From Nitrospirota bacterium (GTDB taxonomy: Bacteria; Nitrospirota; Thermodesulfovibrionia; Thermodesulfovibrionales; Dissulfurispiraceae): 32,713 nt of DNA. The stretch spans positions 1-32,713 of the forward strand of contig JAJZPZ010000020.1 in assembly GCA_021847795.1 (NCBI GenBank). The letters are read 5' to 3'. This document shows positions 1 to 8,025 of the stretch, piece by piece (the stretch's first letter is position 1; each line of letters begins with the position of its first letter). The notes below the pieces were generated by a model. That model did no database searches. It had not been told where the DNA came from and was given only the letters and a program-made list of their open reading frames with translations. The position numbers and the translations under genes were made by a program.

Positions 1-32
1 AAGGCGGGCCGCTCCGGCCCGCCTTTTTTTTA
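1..32. terminator. Strong intrinsic terminator hairpin, probably bidirectional
   Basis: A 10-bp perfect stem (AAGGCGGGCC / GGCCCGCCTT) closes a 5-nt GCTCC loop and runs into a T tract through position 32. In plus orientation it is a textbook rho-independent terminator for a gene left of the window. The minus-strand triheme cytochrome ends 15 bp away and would use the same stem, but its own T tract would lie at or beyond the window edge, so function in that direction is only inferred. Confidence 0.8.
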
Positions 33-46
33 ATTATAAAGCCTGA

Positions 47-367
47 TTATTTCTTATGACATTTTGCGCAATTAGCGGGATCGCTTGTGCTGAATGCCTT
101 TGTGCCGTTATGACAAGCACCGCAATTCTTGCCCTCTTTCATTGAGGCCATGTTAAAAGTCCCGGTAGGAGATTTCTTCATCGGGAAAATCTTGGTATGA
201 CAGTCATTGCACTTAAGGCCTTTTTCGGCATGAACCTTGCCGTCAAATATGACCTTGCCTGCTGAACCATCCTGGAACTCTACGGTCTTTCCGGGAGGAA
301 CCGCCATAGCGCTCCCTACGAATACAACTGCAATAACAACTGCTAAGATTGCTGTGAGAATCTTCAT
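47..367 (-). CDS. Periplasmic triheme c7-type cytochrome
   Basis: A 106-aa exported cytochrome c, expected to carry electrons in the periplasm. It has an N-terminal signal peptide (hydrophobic residues about 4-20, AMA cleavage site near 22). Three CXXCH heme sites follow: CNDCH, CGACH and CAKCH, plus extra His residues (FDGKVH, for example) for bis-His ligation. Size and spacing match the c(7)-type triheme domain family known from Geobacter and Nitrospirota. The ATG is preceded by a GGGGGTGAG purine stretch. It is a clear paralogue of the protein at 16203-16547, sharing PxGKTV, FDGKxH, CGACHNG and AFS. It stands alone, 246 bp beyond gatB on the same strand. The partner donor and acceptor cannot be read from the sequence. 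Confidence 0.93.
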   Translation of the reverse strand: MKILTAILAVVIAVVFVGSAMAVPPGKTVEFQDGSAGKVIFDGKVHAEKGLKCNDCHTKIFPMKKSPTGTFNMASMKEGKNCGACHNGTKAFSTSDPANCAKCHKK

Positions 368-613
368 TTACTCACCCCCTTTCTTTCAGAAGAATTTATA
401 GCACTTACTGTGAAACGCTATATCAACATAAATTGTACTACAAAAAACGCTTTTAAAACAGTATTTTTTTACTGCCCGTCATTTCACGGGAAAATCTCAA
501 CGATGCTGTTGAACATAATAGGATTTCCGGGATTATGAATGCGCCCAAAAGGCACTCACTAATATAAAATAAACACCGGAGCGTGTCAATACAAATTTGC
601 CGCCTGCCGCGCC

Positions 614-2071
614 CTATTGCAGCTTTCTTTTCAGCAAATCATTGAGCAGTTGCGGGTTGGCCTTGCCTTTCATGGCCTTCATGACCTGCCCGACAAAGAA
701 ACCTATGAGCTTCTCGTCTCCGGCCCTGTATCGCTCAACCTCTTTGGCGCTCCTGGCCAGGACCTCATCTATTGCCTTTTCAATGGCCCCTTCATCGCTG
801 ATCTGGACAAGCCCCTTTTCCTTTACAACGGCATCGGCATCTTTACCGCCCCGGTACATTTCTTCAAATACGGTCTTTGCTATTTTACCGCTGATGGTGC
901 CGTTGTCCATGAGCTTAAGCATGCCTGCCAGTTGCTCGGGCTTGAGCAGGCAGTCCTCCAGGGATTTGTTTTCCTCATTGAGCAGCCGCATAAGCTCGCC
1001 CATCATCCAGTTCGACACCGCCTTGGGCTGTCCCCCCGCGGTAACCGCGCGCTCATACCAGTCTGATATGGCCCTTTCCGAGGTAAGCAGTTCGGCATCG
1101 TACTCCGGGATACCGTAGCTCGAGACGAACCGTTCGCGTTTTGCATCTGGCAACTCGGGAAGACCGGCCTCGATTCCCTTGATCCATTCCTGCGTAACCT
1201 CGATCGGTACGAGATCGGGCTCGGGGAAATAGCGGTAATCATGGGCCTCTTCCTTTGTCCTCATGGATTGCGTGACCCCTGCAGCGGAATCCCAGAGTCT
1301 CGTTTCCTGCACGACTTTTCCACCCTCTTCGAGAACGCTTATCTGCCTATTTATCTCATACTCCAGGGCCTTTTCGATAAACCTGAAGGAGTTCATGTTC
1401 TTCAACTCCGCCCTGATCCCGAATTCCTTCTGTCCCACGGGGCGCATCGATATGTTCGCATCGCACCTCAGGGAGCCCTGCTCCATGTTCCCGTCGCAGA
1501 CCCCCAGATAGCGGAGGATACTTCTCATCTTCCTCATGTACTCGGCAGCCTCCTTCGGCGTCCTGATATCGGGCTCGGAGACGATTTCCATCAAAGGAAC
1601 GCCTGCCCGGTTCAGATCAACGAAACTGTAATTGCCTGATGAGGACTCATGGATGTTCTTCCCCGCGTCCTCTTCCATGTGTATCCTCGTGATGCCGATC
1701 CGCTTCACTGCGCCGTCAACCACAATGTCTATATGCCCGCCTTCGCAGATGGGGAGTTCGTACTGGCTCACCTGGTATCCCTTGGGGAGATCGGGGTAAA
1801 AGTAATTCTTCCTCGCGAACCGGCTGTAGGTGGATATCCTGCAGCCCATTGCCAGTCCGGTCTTTATGGCGAATTCAACGGCCTTTTTATTCAGCACTGG
1901 CAGCACGCCGGGCATGCCGATGTCGACCGGGCATGTCTGGGTGTTGGGTTCCGCCCCGAATTTTGTGGAGCAGCCGCAGAAGATCTTAGTCTCCGTAAGC
2001 ATCTGGGCATGCACTTCCAGGCCGATCACTGCCTCGTATTTGCCGTTCCCGAAGGTTTCCTGCGCGCTCAT
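614..2071 (-). CDS. gatB: Aspartyl/glutamyl-tRNA amidotransferase subunit B
   Basis: GatB is the kinase and tRNA-binding subunit of GatCAB. It phosphorylates Glu-tRNAGln (or Asp-tRNAAsn) so that ammonia from GatA can convert it to the amide. Family signatures are plain: [12 protein letters not shown] near the start, the Cys-rich zinc-type region ([16 protein letters not shown]), [17 protein letters not shown], and a C-terminal YqeY-like helical tail. I place the start at 2071, not at an upstream in-frame ATG at 2095: the ATG at 2071 has AGGAGG 8 nt upstream and overlaps the gatA stop as ATGA. This gives 485 aa, normal for the family. It is translationally coupled to gatA. Confidence 0.96.
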   Translation of the reverse strand: MSAQETFGNGKYEAVIGLEVHAQMLTETKIFCGCSTKFGAEPNTQTCPVDIGMPGVLPVLNKKAVEFAIKTGLAMGCRISTYSRFARKNYFYPDLPKGYQVSQYELPICEGGHIDIVVDGAVKRIGITRIHMEEDAGKNIHESSSGNYSFVDLNRAGVPLMEIVSEPDIRTPKEAAEYMRKMRSILRYLGVCDGNMEQGSLRCDANISMRPVGQKEFGIRAELKNMNSFRFIEKALEYEINRQISVLEEGGKVVQETRLWDSAAGVTQSMRTKEEAHDYRYFPEPDLVPIEVTQEWIKGIEAGLPELPDAKRERFVSSYGIPEYDAELLTSERAISDWYERAVTAGGQPKAVSNWMMGELMRLLNEENKSLEDCLLKPEQLAGMLKLMDNGTISGKIAKTVFEEMYRGGKDADAVVKEKGLVQISDEGAIEKAIDEVLARSAKEVERYRAGDEKLIGFFVGQVMKAMKGKANPQLLNDLLKRKLQ

Positions 2072-3522
2072 AGTCCCGGCCTCCTTGCATGCCATTCCGT
2101 ACTCTGCTCATAGGCATATGCGGTTTTCATAACCGTCTCTTCGTCAAAGTGCTTTCCGATCAGTTGCAGCCCTATGGGCAGACCGGCCTTTGAGAACCCG
2201 CAGGGAATCGAGATGGCGGGCACTCCGGCAAGATTGATCGAGATGGTGAAGATGTCCGAAAGGTACATCTGGAGCGGGTCCGTCGTCTTTTCACCGATCC
2301 TGAACGCGGCGCTCGGCGCTGTGGGGGTGACGAGCACGTCCACGGTGGAAAAAGCATTGTCGAAATCCTGCTTTATCAGCGTCCTCACCTGCTGCGCCTT
2401 TTTATAGTAGGCGTCGTAATAGCCTGCCGACAGCGCATAGGTGCCGAGCATGATCCTCCTCTTGACCTCTGCGCCGAAACCCTGTGCCCGTGTATTCATG
2501 TACATTTCGAGCAGGTCTTTCCCGGCTGCCCTGAATCCGTATTTGACCCCGTCATAACGCGCAAGGTTCGATGAGGCTTCAGAGGTTGCGAGAATGTAGT
2601 AAGCAGCAACAGCGTACCCTGTATGCGGGAGCGAAACCTCAACCGGCACGGCTCCCAATGATTCGAGCCTCTTTATTGCACCGTGCACCGCCTCTTCCAC
2701 ATCCTTATCCATGCCCTCAACAAAATATTCCCTGGGGATTCCTATCCTGAGGCCCTTTATTTCCCGCCCTAATGCCCGGGTAAAATCAGGCGCCTCAACA
2801 GGGGCCGATGTGGAATCCAGGGGGTCATGGCCTGCAATCACATTCAGCATGATCGCGGCATCCGTCACATTCTTAGTGAGGGGTCCTATCTGGTCGAGGG
2901 AGGAGGCAAAGGCAACTAACCCGTATCGTGAAACACGGCCATAGGTCGGTTTTAATCCCACGATCCCGCAGAACGAGGCGGGTTGCCGTATCGAGCCCCC
3001 GGTATCGGAACCAAGGGCTGCTATGCACTCGTCCGCAGCCACGGCAGCAGCAGAGCCGCCGCTGCTTCCCCCGGGAACGCACTCCGTGTTCCAGGGATTT
3101 CTCGTTGTATGGAAGCCTGAATTCTCAGTGGAGGAACCCATGGCAAATTCATCCATGTTCGTTTTGCCGGTCAGAAGGTATTTCTGACCACCCAGCCGCG
3201 CTGTAACCGTGCTCTCATACGGGGGGACAAAATTGTCCAGTATCTTTGATGCGCAGGTGGTCAGTATGCCCTTCGTGCACATATTATCTTTTATCGCAAC
3301 AGGGATTCCGGTAAGGGGAGAGGCCTTATTCGCCCGGATTGCCTTTTCTGCATCTTCGGCAGCTCTATATGCCGCATCCTTTGTTACAGTGATATAGGAC
3401 TTCACCGTGCCTTCGATGTCATCGATTCTTTTATACACCGCGTCGAGGACTTCACGGGATTTCACCTCCCGGTCATCGAGGAGTTTCCTCAACCCGGCGA
3501 TGGTCAGTTCATTCAGCTTCAA
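2068..3522 (-). CDS. gatA: Aspartyl/glutamyl-tRNA amidotransferase subunit A
   Basis: GatA hydrolyses glutamine and channels ammonia to GatB. The 484-aa protein has the complete amidase-signature triad: Lys78 (PVAIKDN), cis-Ser153 in GGSSGGS, and nucleophile Ser177 in [11 protein letters not shown], numbered by analogy to the Staphylococcus enzyme. The start is a TTG with GGAGGG about 9 nt upstream; no ATG or GTG fits better. The gene overlaps gatB by 4 bp. The small third subunit gatC, often just upstream of gatA, is absent here: the next 169 bp are non-coding and the gene beyond is on the opposite strand. gatC must lie elsewhere. Confidence 0.96.
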   Translation of the reverse strand: MKLNELTIAGLRKLLDDREVKSREVLDAVYKRIDDIEGTVKSYITVTKDAAYRAAEDAEKAIRANKASPLTGIPVAIKDNMCTKGILTTCASKILDNFVPPYESTVTARLGGQKYLLTGKTNMDEFAMGSSTENSGFHTTRNPWNTECVPGGSSGGSAAAVAADECIAALGSDTGGSIRQPASFCGIVGLKPTYGRVSRYGLVAFASSLDQIGPLTKNVTDAAIMLNVIAGHDPLDSTSAPVEAPDFTRALGREIKGLRIGIPREYFVEGMDKDVEEAVHGAIKRLESLGAVPVEVSLPHTGYAVAAYYILATSEASSNLARYDGVKYGFRAAGKDLLEMYMNTRAQGFGAEVKRRIMLGTYALSAGYYDAYYKKAQQVRTLIKQDFDNAFSTVDVLVTPTAPSAAFRIGEKTTDPLQMYLSDIFTISINLAGVPAISIPCGFSKAGLPIGLQLIGKHFDEETVMKTAYAYEQSTEWHARRPGL

Positions 3523-3691
3523 GGATGTATTCCCTCCCCGTATAGATAACGGTATGATCTCTAGCGTATTTTAAGCAGCAAAGCAATCGATAATTTTATC
3601 ACTCTGCTATACTATTTAGCAAGGCGCACCAGGAGGATCGCATCGAGGATTTAATTCCCTGTGCCCTCCGTGGCTGAGGTTATTAATCACT

Positions 3692-4621
3692 ATGAAAAAA
3701 ACATTGACAGTTACCCCGTCTGATATTTCAAAAAGACTGGATATCTTTGCCTCTGAAAAGGCGGACCTCACGCGCTCCCGGCTCCAGCGGCTGATAAAGG
3801 ACGGCCACGTCCTGGTAAAGGGCAAGGAAGAGAGCCCGAACTACAAGGTCCGGGCCGGAGATATCGTGGAGATAGAAGTGCCCGGGCCGGAATCGGATGT
3901 CCTTATCCCGGAGCCGATACCGCTCCATATTCTTTACCAGGATGAATACCTTGCCGTTGTCGACAAACAGGCCGGGATGGTGGTGTACCCTTCGGCAGGC
4001 CATGGGAGCGGCACCCTGCTGAATGCGCTTGCCTATCACTGCAAAAAACTGGCGACCATAGGAGGCCCGCTGCGGCCCGGGGTAGTCCACCGCCTCGATA
4101 AAGACACTTCAGGGGTGATGGTAGTCGCCCTTGACGACAGGGCTTACTATGATCTCACGGAGCAATTCAAAGACAGGACAATCAACAGGCGCTACATCGC
4201 CCTGATCTACGGGAATATAAGAGACAATGCGGGTGAAATCATACTGGACATCGGGCGCTCCGCCTCGGACAGAAAGAAAATGTCCACCCGCGCCAGGAGA
4301 GGAAAAGAGGCGGTAACGCGGTGGAAGGTCATCAGGCGTTATGGGGTTGCAACGCTGATCGAGGCAAAACTCGGCACAGGAAGGACCCACCAGATCAGGG
4401 TCCATTTTTCAGCCATCGGACACCCGGTGCTCGGGGACATGACATACGGCAGGAAGAACTTCGTTGAACTAAAGAGGAGCCGGATCTTCTTCCCCCGCCA
4501 GATGCTCCATGCAGAGACCCTGGGCTTCACCCATCCCGTGACCGGGGAACATCTCGAATTCTCAAGCCCCCCGCCGCAGGACATGGAGGCATGCGTAAAC
4601 AGGCTTGCCGAATTGCTCTAG
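3692..4621 (+). CDS. rluD: RluD-type 23S rRNA pseudouridine synthase
   Basis: A 309-aa RluA/RluD-family enzyme that isomerises uridine to pseudouridine in RNA. An S4 RNA-binding domain spans about residues 13-62 (RLDIFASEKADLTRSRLQRL). The catalytic domain follows, with the motif HRLDKDTSG holding catalytic Asp136, and later GRTHQIRVHFSAIGHPVLGD. This S4-plus-catalytic layout is that of RluD, which modifies helix 69 of 23S rRNA; the exact target sites are inferred from the family. The ATG has only a weak TGAGGT upstream. A possible -10 box TATACT lies near 3608. A second family member is at 11205-12167, so the two probably have different targets. Confidence 0.9.
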   Translation: MKKTLTVTPSDISKRLDIFASEKADLTRSRLQRLIKDGHVLVKGKEESPNYKVRAGDIVEIEVPGPESDVLIPEPIPLHILYQDEYLAVVDKQAGMVVYPSAGHGSGTLLNALAYHCKKLATIGGPLRPGVVHRLDKDTSGVMVVALDDRAYYDLTEQFKDRTINRRYIALIYGNIRDNAGEIILDIGRSASDRKKMSTRARRGKEAVTRWKVIRRYGVATLIEAKLGTGRTHQIRVHFSAIGHPVLGDMTYGRKNFVELKRSRIFFPRQMLHAETLGFTHPVTGEHLEFSSPPPQDMEACVNRLAELL

Positions 4622-4709
4622 CTTGTACCACCCCTGTGGAATAAAATCAATATGCATCACGTGCCGAAAAAGTTTAATGAGTCTTTGCGCTCTTGAGTTC
4701 CGAGAGGGC

Positions 4710-4949
4710 CTACTGTTTTTTGTGGCAGGGCACACAGCGCGGGTCGCCTGTCATCTGCGCTTTCTGTTTTTCAGGGCTCTTCTCAAGTGCCTGTCCATGA
4801 CAGTTGAAGCAGTCCTTAAATCCAAGTTCCTGATGCATCCTGACCATCTTGGGGTTCTTGCTGTGGCAGACATTGCAGCCCGAGGCTTCACGGCTGGACG
4901 GAACGATCCAGGCAGCAATCACCACGAGGAAAAGCAATAATCTTTTCAT
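4710..4949 (-). CDS. Small periplasmic triheme cytochrome c
   Basis: A 79-aa exported protein with three CXXCH heme sites (CNVCH, CFNCH, CVPCH) after a signal peptide (MKRLLLFLVVIAAW). The open frame extends upstream, but that part contains REP-like repeat DNA and no signal sequence. The ATG at 4949 puts the signal peptide at the N-terminus and is my choice. No good Shine-Dalgarno is visible; a 15-bp inverted repeat sits directly in front of the start. Its heme spacing differs from the c7-like proteins at 47-367 and 16203-16547, so it is a separate family. Likely a small electron carrier; partner unknown. Confidence 0.85.
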   Translation of the reverse strand: MKRLLLFLVVIAAWIVPSSREASGCNVCHSKNPKMVRMHQELGFKDCFNCHGQALEKSPEKQKAQMTGDPRCVPCHKKQ

Positions 4950-4950
4950 G

Positions 4951-4965
4951 CCTGTAGTATACAGG
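4951..4965. promoter_or_regulatory. Short perfect inverted repeat ahead of cytochrome start
   Basis: CCTGTA-GTA-TACAGG is a perfect 6-bp inverted repeat with a 3-bp centre, ending 1 bp before the ATG at 4949. It occupies the normal ribosome-binding position, so it could be an operator or a small RNA hairpin limiting translation. No function is shown. Confidence 0.3.
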
Positions 4966-5035
4966 CTATTGACCCGGGGGAGTATGATCCTGATCACACG
5001 ATTTACCATTCTTATTAACCCGGTGATAAAACGTC

Positions 5036-5120
5036 TTGTCATTGCGAGGAGCGGAGCGACGTGGCAATCTCTCAGTTCAACGACGAGATTACCGGTTCCG
5101 TGATTTTGGGCTCGCAATGC
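5036..5120. repeat. REP-like imperfect palindromic repeat
   Basis: The segment opens with GTCATTGCGAGGAGCGGAGC and closes with CTCGCAATG, so its ends pair (CATTGCGAG / CTCGCAATG). Internally CAATCTC pairs with GAGATTAC. Sequences with this CATTGCGAGGAGCG...GGCAATCTC core are dispersed extragenic repeats in many deltaproteobacterial and Nitrospirota genomes. It lies between the small cytochrome and the toxin-antitoxin genes. The family assignment is from memory of the motif. Confidence 0.65.
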
Positions 5121-5241
5121 CTATAGTCCGTGCCGTTTATTTAATCGCCGGAGTAACAGACATCTTTCAGGAGGGAGCATCATCAACTATAAGAATTTGA
5201 TTTGCTTCATCGGCGCTCGTCTGTTCAGTTGAGATGACAAG

Positions 5242-5261
5242 TGTACCCCATATGTGGTACA
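5242..5261. promoter_or_regulatory. Palindromic operator of the toxin-antitoxin operon
   Basis: TGTACCCCATATGTGGTACA is a 20-bp near-perfect palindrome with a single mismatched base pair. It ends 8 bp before the antitoxin ATG at 5270. Ribbon-helix-helix antitoxins typically bind such palindromes to repress their own operon. It also argues that the upstream in-frame ATG at 5234 is not the real start, since that would place the operator inside the coding region. Confidence 0.65.
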
Positions 5262-5269
5262 TTATTTCC

Positions 5270-5740
5270 ATGAAGAAGGCAATCAAATCATCGACGATAC
5301 GGGCACGGGTTGAGCCGGCCCTCAAAGAGCAGGCCGAAAGGATTCTCTCTGAACTGGGCCTGAATGCCACGGAAGCCATCACGCTTTTTTACCGGCAGGT
5401 AGCCCTTCACAAGGGCTTGCCGTTTATCGTAAGACTGCCTGAGCCGCACCAGGTGCACTATGCAGACGTCGCACAGAGTTCTGCATCTGAGCGAAAACAG
5501 CTTATGGACGAACTCTCCTTTCCGTACGATTGGTCTAACCCTGATCTCGGTGAAGACGTACTGATCCGCCTTATCCTCAAAAGAGGCATCTTTCAGGATA
5601 TCCTGGAGGCCTGCAGACATTTCGGGTATGGGCGGGTTCAGGAGATTGCATCGGGGATGGACGATAATTCCAGGGTCCTCAGATCGCTTCAAAATATCAA
5701 AGAGGGAATGAGGAGAGCCCAGAGTGGCAGAAAAGCTTAA
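5270..5740 (+). CDS. RelB/DinJ-like antitoxin with extra C-terminal domain
   Basis: A 156-aa protein. Residues about 7-52 match the RelB/DinJ ribbon-helix-helix antitoxin domain (TIRARVEPALKEQAERIL, then LNATEAITLFYRQVALHKGLPF). Typical DinJ proteins end about 30-40 residues later. This one continues with a distinct segment around 84-127 (YDWSNPDLGEDVLI, RLILKRGIFQDIL, FGYGRVQEI) of the kind found in short proteins encoded beside AbiEii-type nucleotidyltransferases. It overlaps the next gene by 17 bp. I use the ATG at 5270 because it follows the operator and gives the usual DinJ N-terminus; 5234 would add 12 residues. No Shine-Dalgarno is visible for either start, so leaderless translation is possible. 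Likely role: neutralise the downstream toxin and repress the operon. Confidence 0.8.
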   Translation: MKKAIKSSTIRARVEPALKEQAERILSELGLNATEAITLFYRQVALHKGLPFIVRLPEPHQVHYADVAQSSASERKQLMDELSFPYDWSNPDLGEDVLIRLILKRGIFQDILEACRHFGYGRVQEIASGMDDNSRVLRSLQNIKEGMRRAQSGRKA

Positions 5741-6509
5741 CCTCGGTATTCTCCAGCCAAAGACGAAAGCGGTATTTGATCTCCTTGCCGACCAGCCTGA
5801 GATGAGCGGCTTTACGCTGATCGGAGGGACTGCGCTGGCCCTTCAGATCGGCCATAGAATCAGCAACGATCTCGACTTCATCACGTTATCCGGACAGTTG
5901 CCGGAACGCAAACTGGATATGATGATGACACGTCTGGCGGGTAAAGGCCATACGGCTTTGCTCACCACTGAACAGTCCCAGATAAGCGCCTTTCGCATCC
6001 AAAATGGTGAAAGCCTTCTGAAGTATGTACGCGACTATGCAATCGATACGGTAAAGGTTACCTTTATTGCCGATATACGAAACCCAAACCAAATCAAGTT
6101 CTATAAGAGAACTCCAAAGATAACTATTCCTGACTGCAGGTATACGATCATGGGACTCGAAGGGCTCAAAGCCTCAAAGACCCTTGTGCTTGCCGGCAGG
6201 ATAAAGTCCCGAGACCTCTACGATCTTATGATCCTGACACGTGACCACCACTACAGCATAGAGCAGGCTATGCAGTATATCGAGGAGCTGGGGGGAAACA
6301 ACAGCCCTGAGTATTATAAAGCCGTTTTGCGAGGGGAAATGCTGCTCGACAATAACGATGAGGGGCTCAAGCCCGTGGGGGTCAAAACAGGCATGAAAGA
6401 GATTTACGCATTTTTCAACAGCAGGATTGATGAATACGAGATTGCCCTTGCTGCAAAAGCTATGCTTCCGGAAAAGCAGCGTAGCAGACGGAGAAGGATG
6501 AAAGGCTGA
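5724..6509 (+). CDS. AbiEii/AbiGii-type nucleotidyltransferase toxin
   Basis: A 261-aa protein of the DUF1814/AbiEii nucleotidyltransferase family. The active-site motif GGTALALQ...HRISNDLDF spans residues 34-52, with the two metal-binding acidic residues Asp49 and Asp51. A second conserved block (LEGLKASKTLVLAGR, then SRDLYDLMIL) lies around 155-185. Family members act as toxins in type IV-like modules and phage defence by transferring nucleotides to RNA or proteins; the target here is unknown. The start is a GTG with AGGAG 8 nt upstream, inside the end of the antitoxin gene, so the two are translationally coupled. The C-terminus is very basic (RSRRRRMK). Confidence 0.88.
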   Translation: MAEKLNLGILQPKTKAVFDLLADQPEMSGFTLIGGTALALQIGHRISNDLDFITLSGQLPERKLDMMMTRLAGKGHTALLTTEQSQISAFRIQNGESLLKYVRDYAIDTVKVTFIADIRNPNQIKFYKRTPKITIPDCRYTIMGLEGLKASKTLVLAGRIKSRDLYDLMILTRDHHYSIEQAMQYIEELGGNNSPEYYKAVLRGEMLLDNNDEGLKPVGVKTGMKEIYAFFNSRIDEYEIALAAKAMLPEKQRSRRRRMKG

Positions 6510-6611
6510 GATCGCCGGCTGATGATCAACCACGATACGGAGAGTATGAGGAAAGGCGTAAACTTACTAGATGGGAAAACAGCCGTAAATAGCGAAATCC
6601 TCACATTTTTT

Positions 6612-6642
6612 ATGACAATCGGCGCGTTTTGTATGTTAAAAT
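6612..6642 (+). promoter_or_regulatory. Probable sigma70 promoter for tRNA-Arg
   Basis: ATGACA (6612-6617) and an extended -10 TGT-TAAAAT (6634-6642) are separated by 19 bp. The tRNA begins 37 bp downstream. The extended TG motif compensates for the long spacer. Confidence 0.5.
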
Positions 6643-6679
6643 AGCTAGACAAGAGTTGTAACCCACTGATTTATTACCT

Positions 6680-6753
6680 GCGCCCATAGCTCAGCTGGAT
6701 AGAGCGTCAGACTACGAATCTGTAGGCCGGGGGTTCGAATCCTCCTGGGCGCA
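6680..6753 (+). tRNA. tRNA-Arg (anticodon ACG)
   Basis: A complete cloverleaf is readable: 7-bp acceptor stem GCGCCCA / TGGGCGC, D arm GCTC / GAGC, anticodon loop CTACGAA with anticodon ACG, 5-nt variable loop, and T arm GGGGG-TTCGAAT-CCTCC with one G-T pair. The discriminator base is A and CCA is not encoded; a run of eight T follows at once and may terminate transcription. The outermost anticodon-stem pair is T-T. It reads CGU-family arginine codons after A-to-I editing of A34. It sits next to the toxin-antitoxin pair and a mobile-element remnant. Confidence 0.95.
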
Positions 6754-6855
6754 TTTTTTTTCCCTTCTGCCTTGTCTACTGTGAAAGAAATGTGAAAATT
6801 CACCCTTTCCTCTTCTTTTTGTCGAGAACATTCACCAAGGTCCTCAGGCTCTCGG

Positions 6856-6883
6856 CATTGGGACAAACGTCATTGGACAAACG
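6856..6883. repeat. Short tandem duplication
   Basis: CATTGGGACAAACG is followed by T and then CATTGGACAAACG, two copies differing by one G. It lies immediately left of the inverted-repeat element at 6884-6974 and may be part of its insertion scar or of an older copy. Confidence 0.45.
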
Positions 6884-6974
6884 GGGTCAGACTCGATTCT
6901 AGACATTTGAAAGGACATGTTAACACGTCGTCATGCGAGGGGCCAATCTGAATGTCTAATAGTAAGTCTGACCC
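6884..6974. mobile_element. MITE or REP-type element, 91 bp
   Basis: The outer ends GGGTCAGACT (6884-6893) and AGTCTGACCC (6965-6974) are perfect 10-bp inverted repeats. A second inner pair, TAGACATT (6900-6907) and AATGTCTA (6951-6958), is also perfect. No coding capacity and no target duplication are visible. GGGTCAGAC-type ends resemble those flanking REP-associated tyrosine transposase (Y1) elements in related genomes, so this is probably a non-autonomous relative. Confidence 0.6.
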
Positions 6975-7030
6975 TAGGAAATCTACGGAGCATGACCCAT
7001 TCCCCACATAGCATCCTCCCTCCTTCGGAT

Positions 7031-7366
7031 TCAATATGTTGACCGCAGCCTTCCGGTCCTTTTATCAATGAGCACCCGGTCGACGACATTGCCTTTTCTA
7101 TCCTTTATGTCCGCCTCGAAAAACCTTCCTCTCTCCCTGACTACGCCGATAACCACATCTTCGCCTTTGAAATACTCCTTGAGCATTTTCTTGGCTTCCT
7201 GCGGCGTTTTAACCGCCTTTCTGGCGCCGTACCAGCCCCATCCGGGACCGTCGCAATAATCTCCGTAAGGAACACCCATCCATTCATCCATTGCCCGGGC
7301 ATACGGAGCAGACAAAGTAGTCAAGGCATCGAAAACAATTACCAATATGAAAAGCCTTTTGACCAC
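7031..7366 (-). CDS. Small exported PepSY-like protein
   Basis: About 111 aa: a signal peptide (VKRLFILVIVFDALT...YARA) followed by a small domain. The C-terminal half has the PepSY pattern: a helix ending EYFKGEDVV, then alternating strands GRFFEADIKDRKGNVVDRV and a final DKRTGRLR. Such domains occur in periplasmic inhibitors and metal or protease regulators; the function here is not known. The start is uncertain. GTG at 7366 gives a compact signal peptide with GGAGAGG 12 nt upstream. GTG at 7387 (118 aa) would abut a hairpin and has no Shine-Dalgarno. It follows the ZraP-like gene on the same strand, with that hairpin between them. Confidence 0.7.
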   Translation of the reverse strand: MVKRLFILVIVFDALTTLSAPYARAMDEWMGVPYGDYCDGPGWGWYGARKAVKTPQEAKKMLKEYFKGEDVVIGVVRERGRFFEADIKDRKGNVVDRVLIDKRTGRLRSTY

Positions 7367-7389
7367 AGAACCTTTTGACCTCTCCACAT

Positions 7390-7410
7390 CAGGGGGCTCT
7401 GCGCCCCCTG
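7390..7410 (-). terminator. Intergenic hairpin between ZraP-like and PepSY-like genes
   Basis: CAGGGGGC-TCTGC-GCCCCCTG forms an 8-bp GC-rich stem with a 5-nt loop. It lies 21 bp past the ZraP-like stop, directly before the PepSY-like gene. There is no T tract, so it is more likely an mRNA-stabilising or attenuating hairpin than a full terminator. Confidence 0.5.
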
Positions 7411-7431
7411 ATTGTTAAAATATTCACTCTA

Positions 7432-7842
7432 CTAACAGCCCATGGGGCACATGTCCATCATCATCCCCTGCTGTCCCATCATACCACTGCCCATCATCAT
7501 TCCACCCATCGGGCCGCCTCCGGAAAAGCCGTGTTTATCAGCAGCCGCCTGTATATCTGCCTGGAGGTCGATGATCTCTTTTCTCAGTGAGGCAATGCGG
7601 TTATGATCGGGAGCGGGCTTATTATACTCGTTCTGGAGCTCAAAGTTCTTTGTCATCAGGTTATCCCTTAAGCTCAGGGTCTCTTTCTGGAACTTTTTTA
7701 CCGCATCTACATTCGCGGCTGTCCCATAGCCCGGCCCGTAGCCATATCCGTAGCCGCCGTATGTGCCCCAGCATGCATAGACCACGCCTGCCGTAAGCAG
7801 TCCCACCGCCAAAATCAAGCTTATGATTGTTGCTTTCCTCAT
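7432..7842 (-). CDS. ZraP/Spy-like periplasmic metal-responsive protein
   Basis: A 136-aa exported protein. After a signal peptide (residues 1-23) come a Gly/Tyr-rich linker (GGYGYGYGPGYG) and a helical core at about 47-105 with the ZraP pattern (VKKFQKETLSLRDNL, then HNRIASLRKEIIDLQADI). The tail at 107-136 is rich in Met, Gly and Cys (GGMMMGSGMMGQQGMMMDM, ending CPMGC) and suggests binding of Cu(I), Ag(I) or another soft metal. ZraP/Spy/CpxP proteins are periplasmic chaperones or modulators of two-component systems. Start at 7842 is supported by AAAGGAG 7 nt upstream; the frame is open for 32 codons before it. It follows the sensor kinase gene and probably has its own promoter downstream of the 10-bp repeats at 8006-8025. 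Confidence 0.85.
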   Translation of the reverse strand: MRKATIISLILAVGLLTAGVVYACWGTYGGYGYGYGPGYGTAANVDAVKKFQKETLSLRDNLMTKNFELQNEYNKPAPDHNRIASLRKEIIDLQADIQAAADKHGFSGGGPMGGMMMGSGMMGQQGMMMDMCPMGC

Positions 7843-8005
7843 TCTTCGCTCCTTTCGTTTTTCATTATAAAGCAGATTGAACTTAATTTGTGACCAGGAT
7901 TTTTCACCCTGACGGCCGGCCTTTTCACTTCCATTCACCTCCCTTCCTCGCCGGCCTTTCTATGATTCAATCGTACAAAAGGCGCTGCGAAGAAGTGACG
8001 AATGC

Positions 8006-8025
8006 ATTGTTAAGAATTGTTAAGA
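8006..8025. promoter_or_regulatory. Tandem 10-bp direct repeat, likely response-regulator box
   Basis: ATTGTTAAGA occurs twice head-to-tail with no spacer, a perfect 10-bp period. OmpR/CpxR-family regulators bind such direct repeats one helical turn apart. The site overlaps the sensor kinase stop codon and lies 164 bp upstream of the ZraP-like start. A candidate -10 (TACGAT on the minus strand, 7975-7970) lies about 30 bp below it. Confidence 0.55.

Noticed and set aside
5170-5200. Minus-strand peptide ILIVDDAPS followed by a stop, like the first strand of a response-regulator receiver
   Set aside because: Only about 9 residues match and nothing after the stop in any frame continues a receiver domain. 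Probably chance or too decayed to call.
6680-6753. tRNA-Arg as an attachment site for an integrated element
   Set aside because: No duplicated tRNA 3-prime end and no integrase gene are seen in the window.
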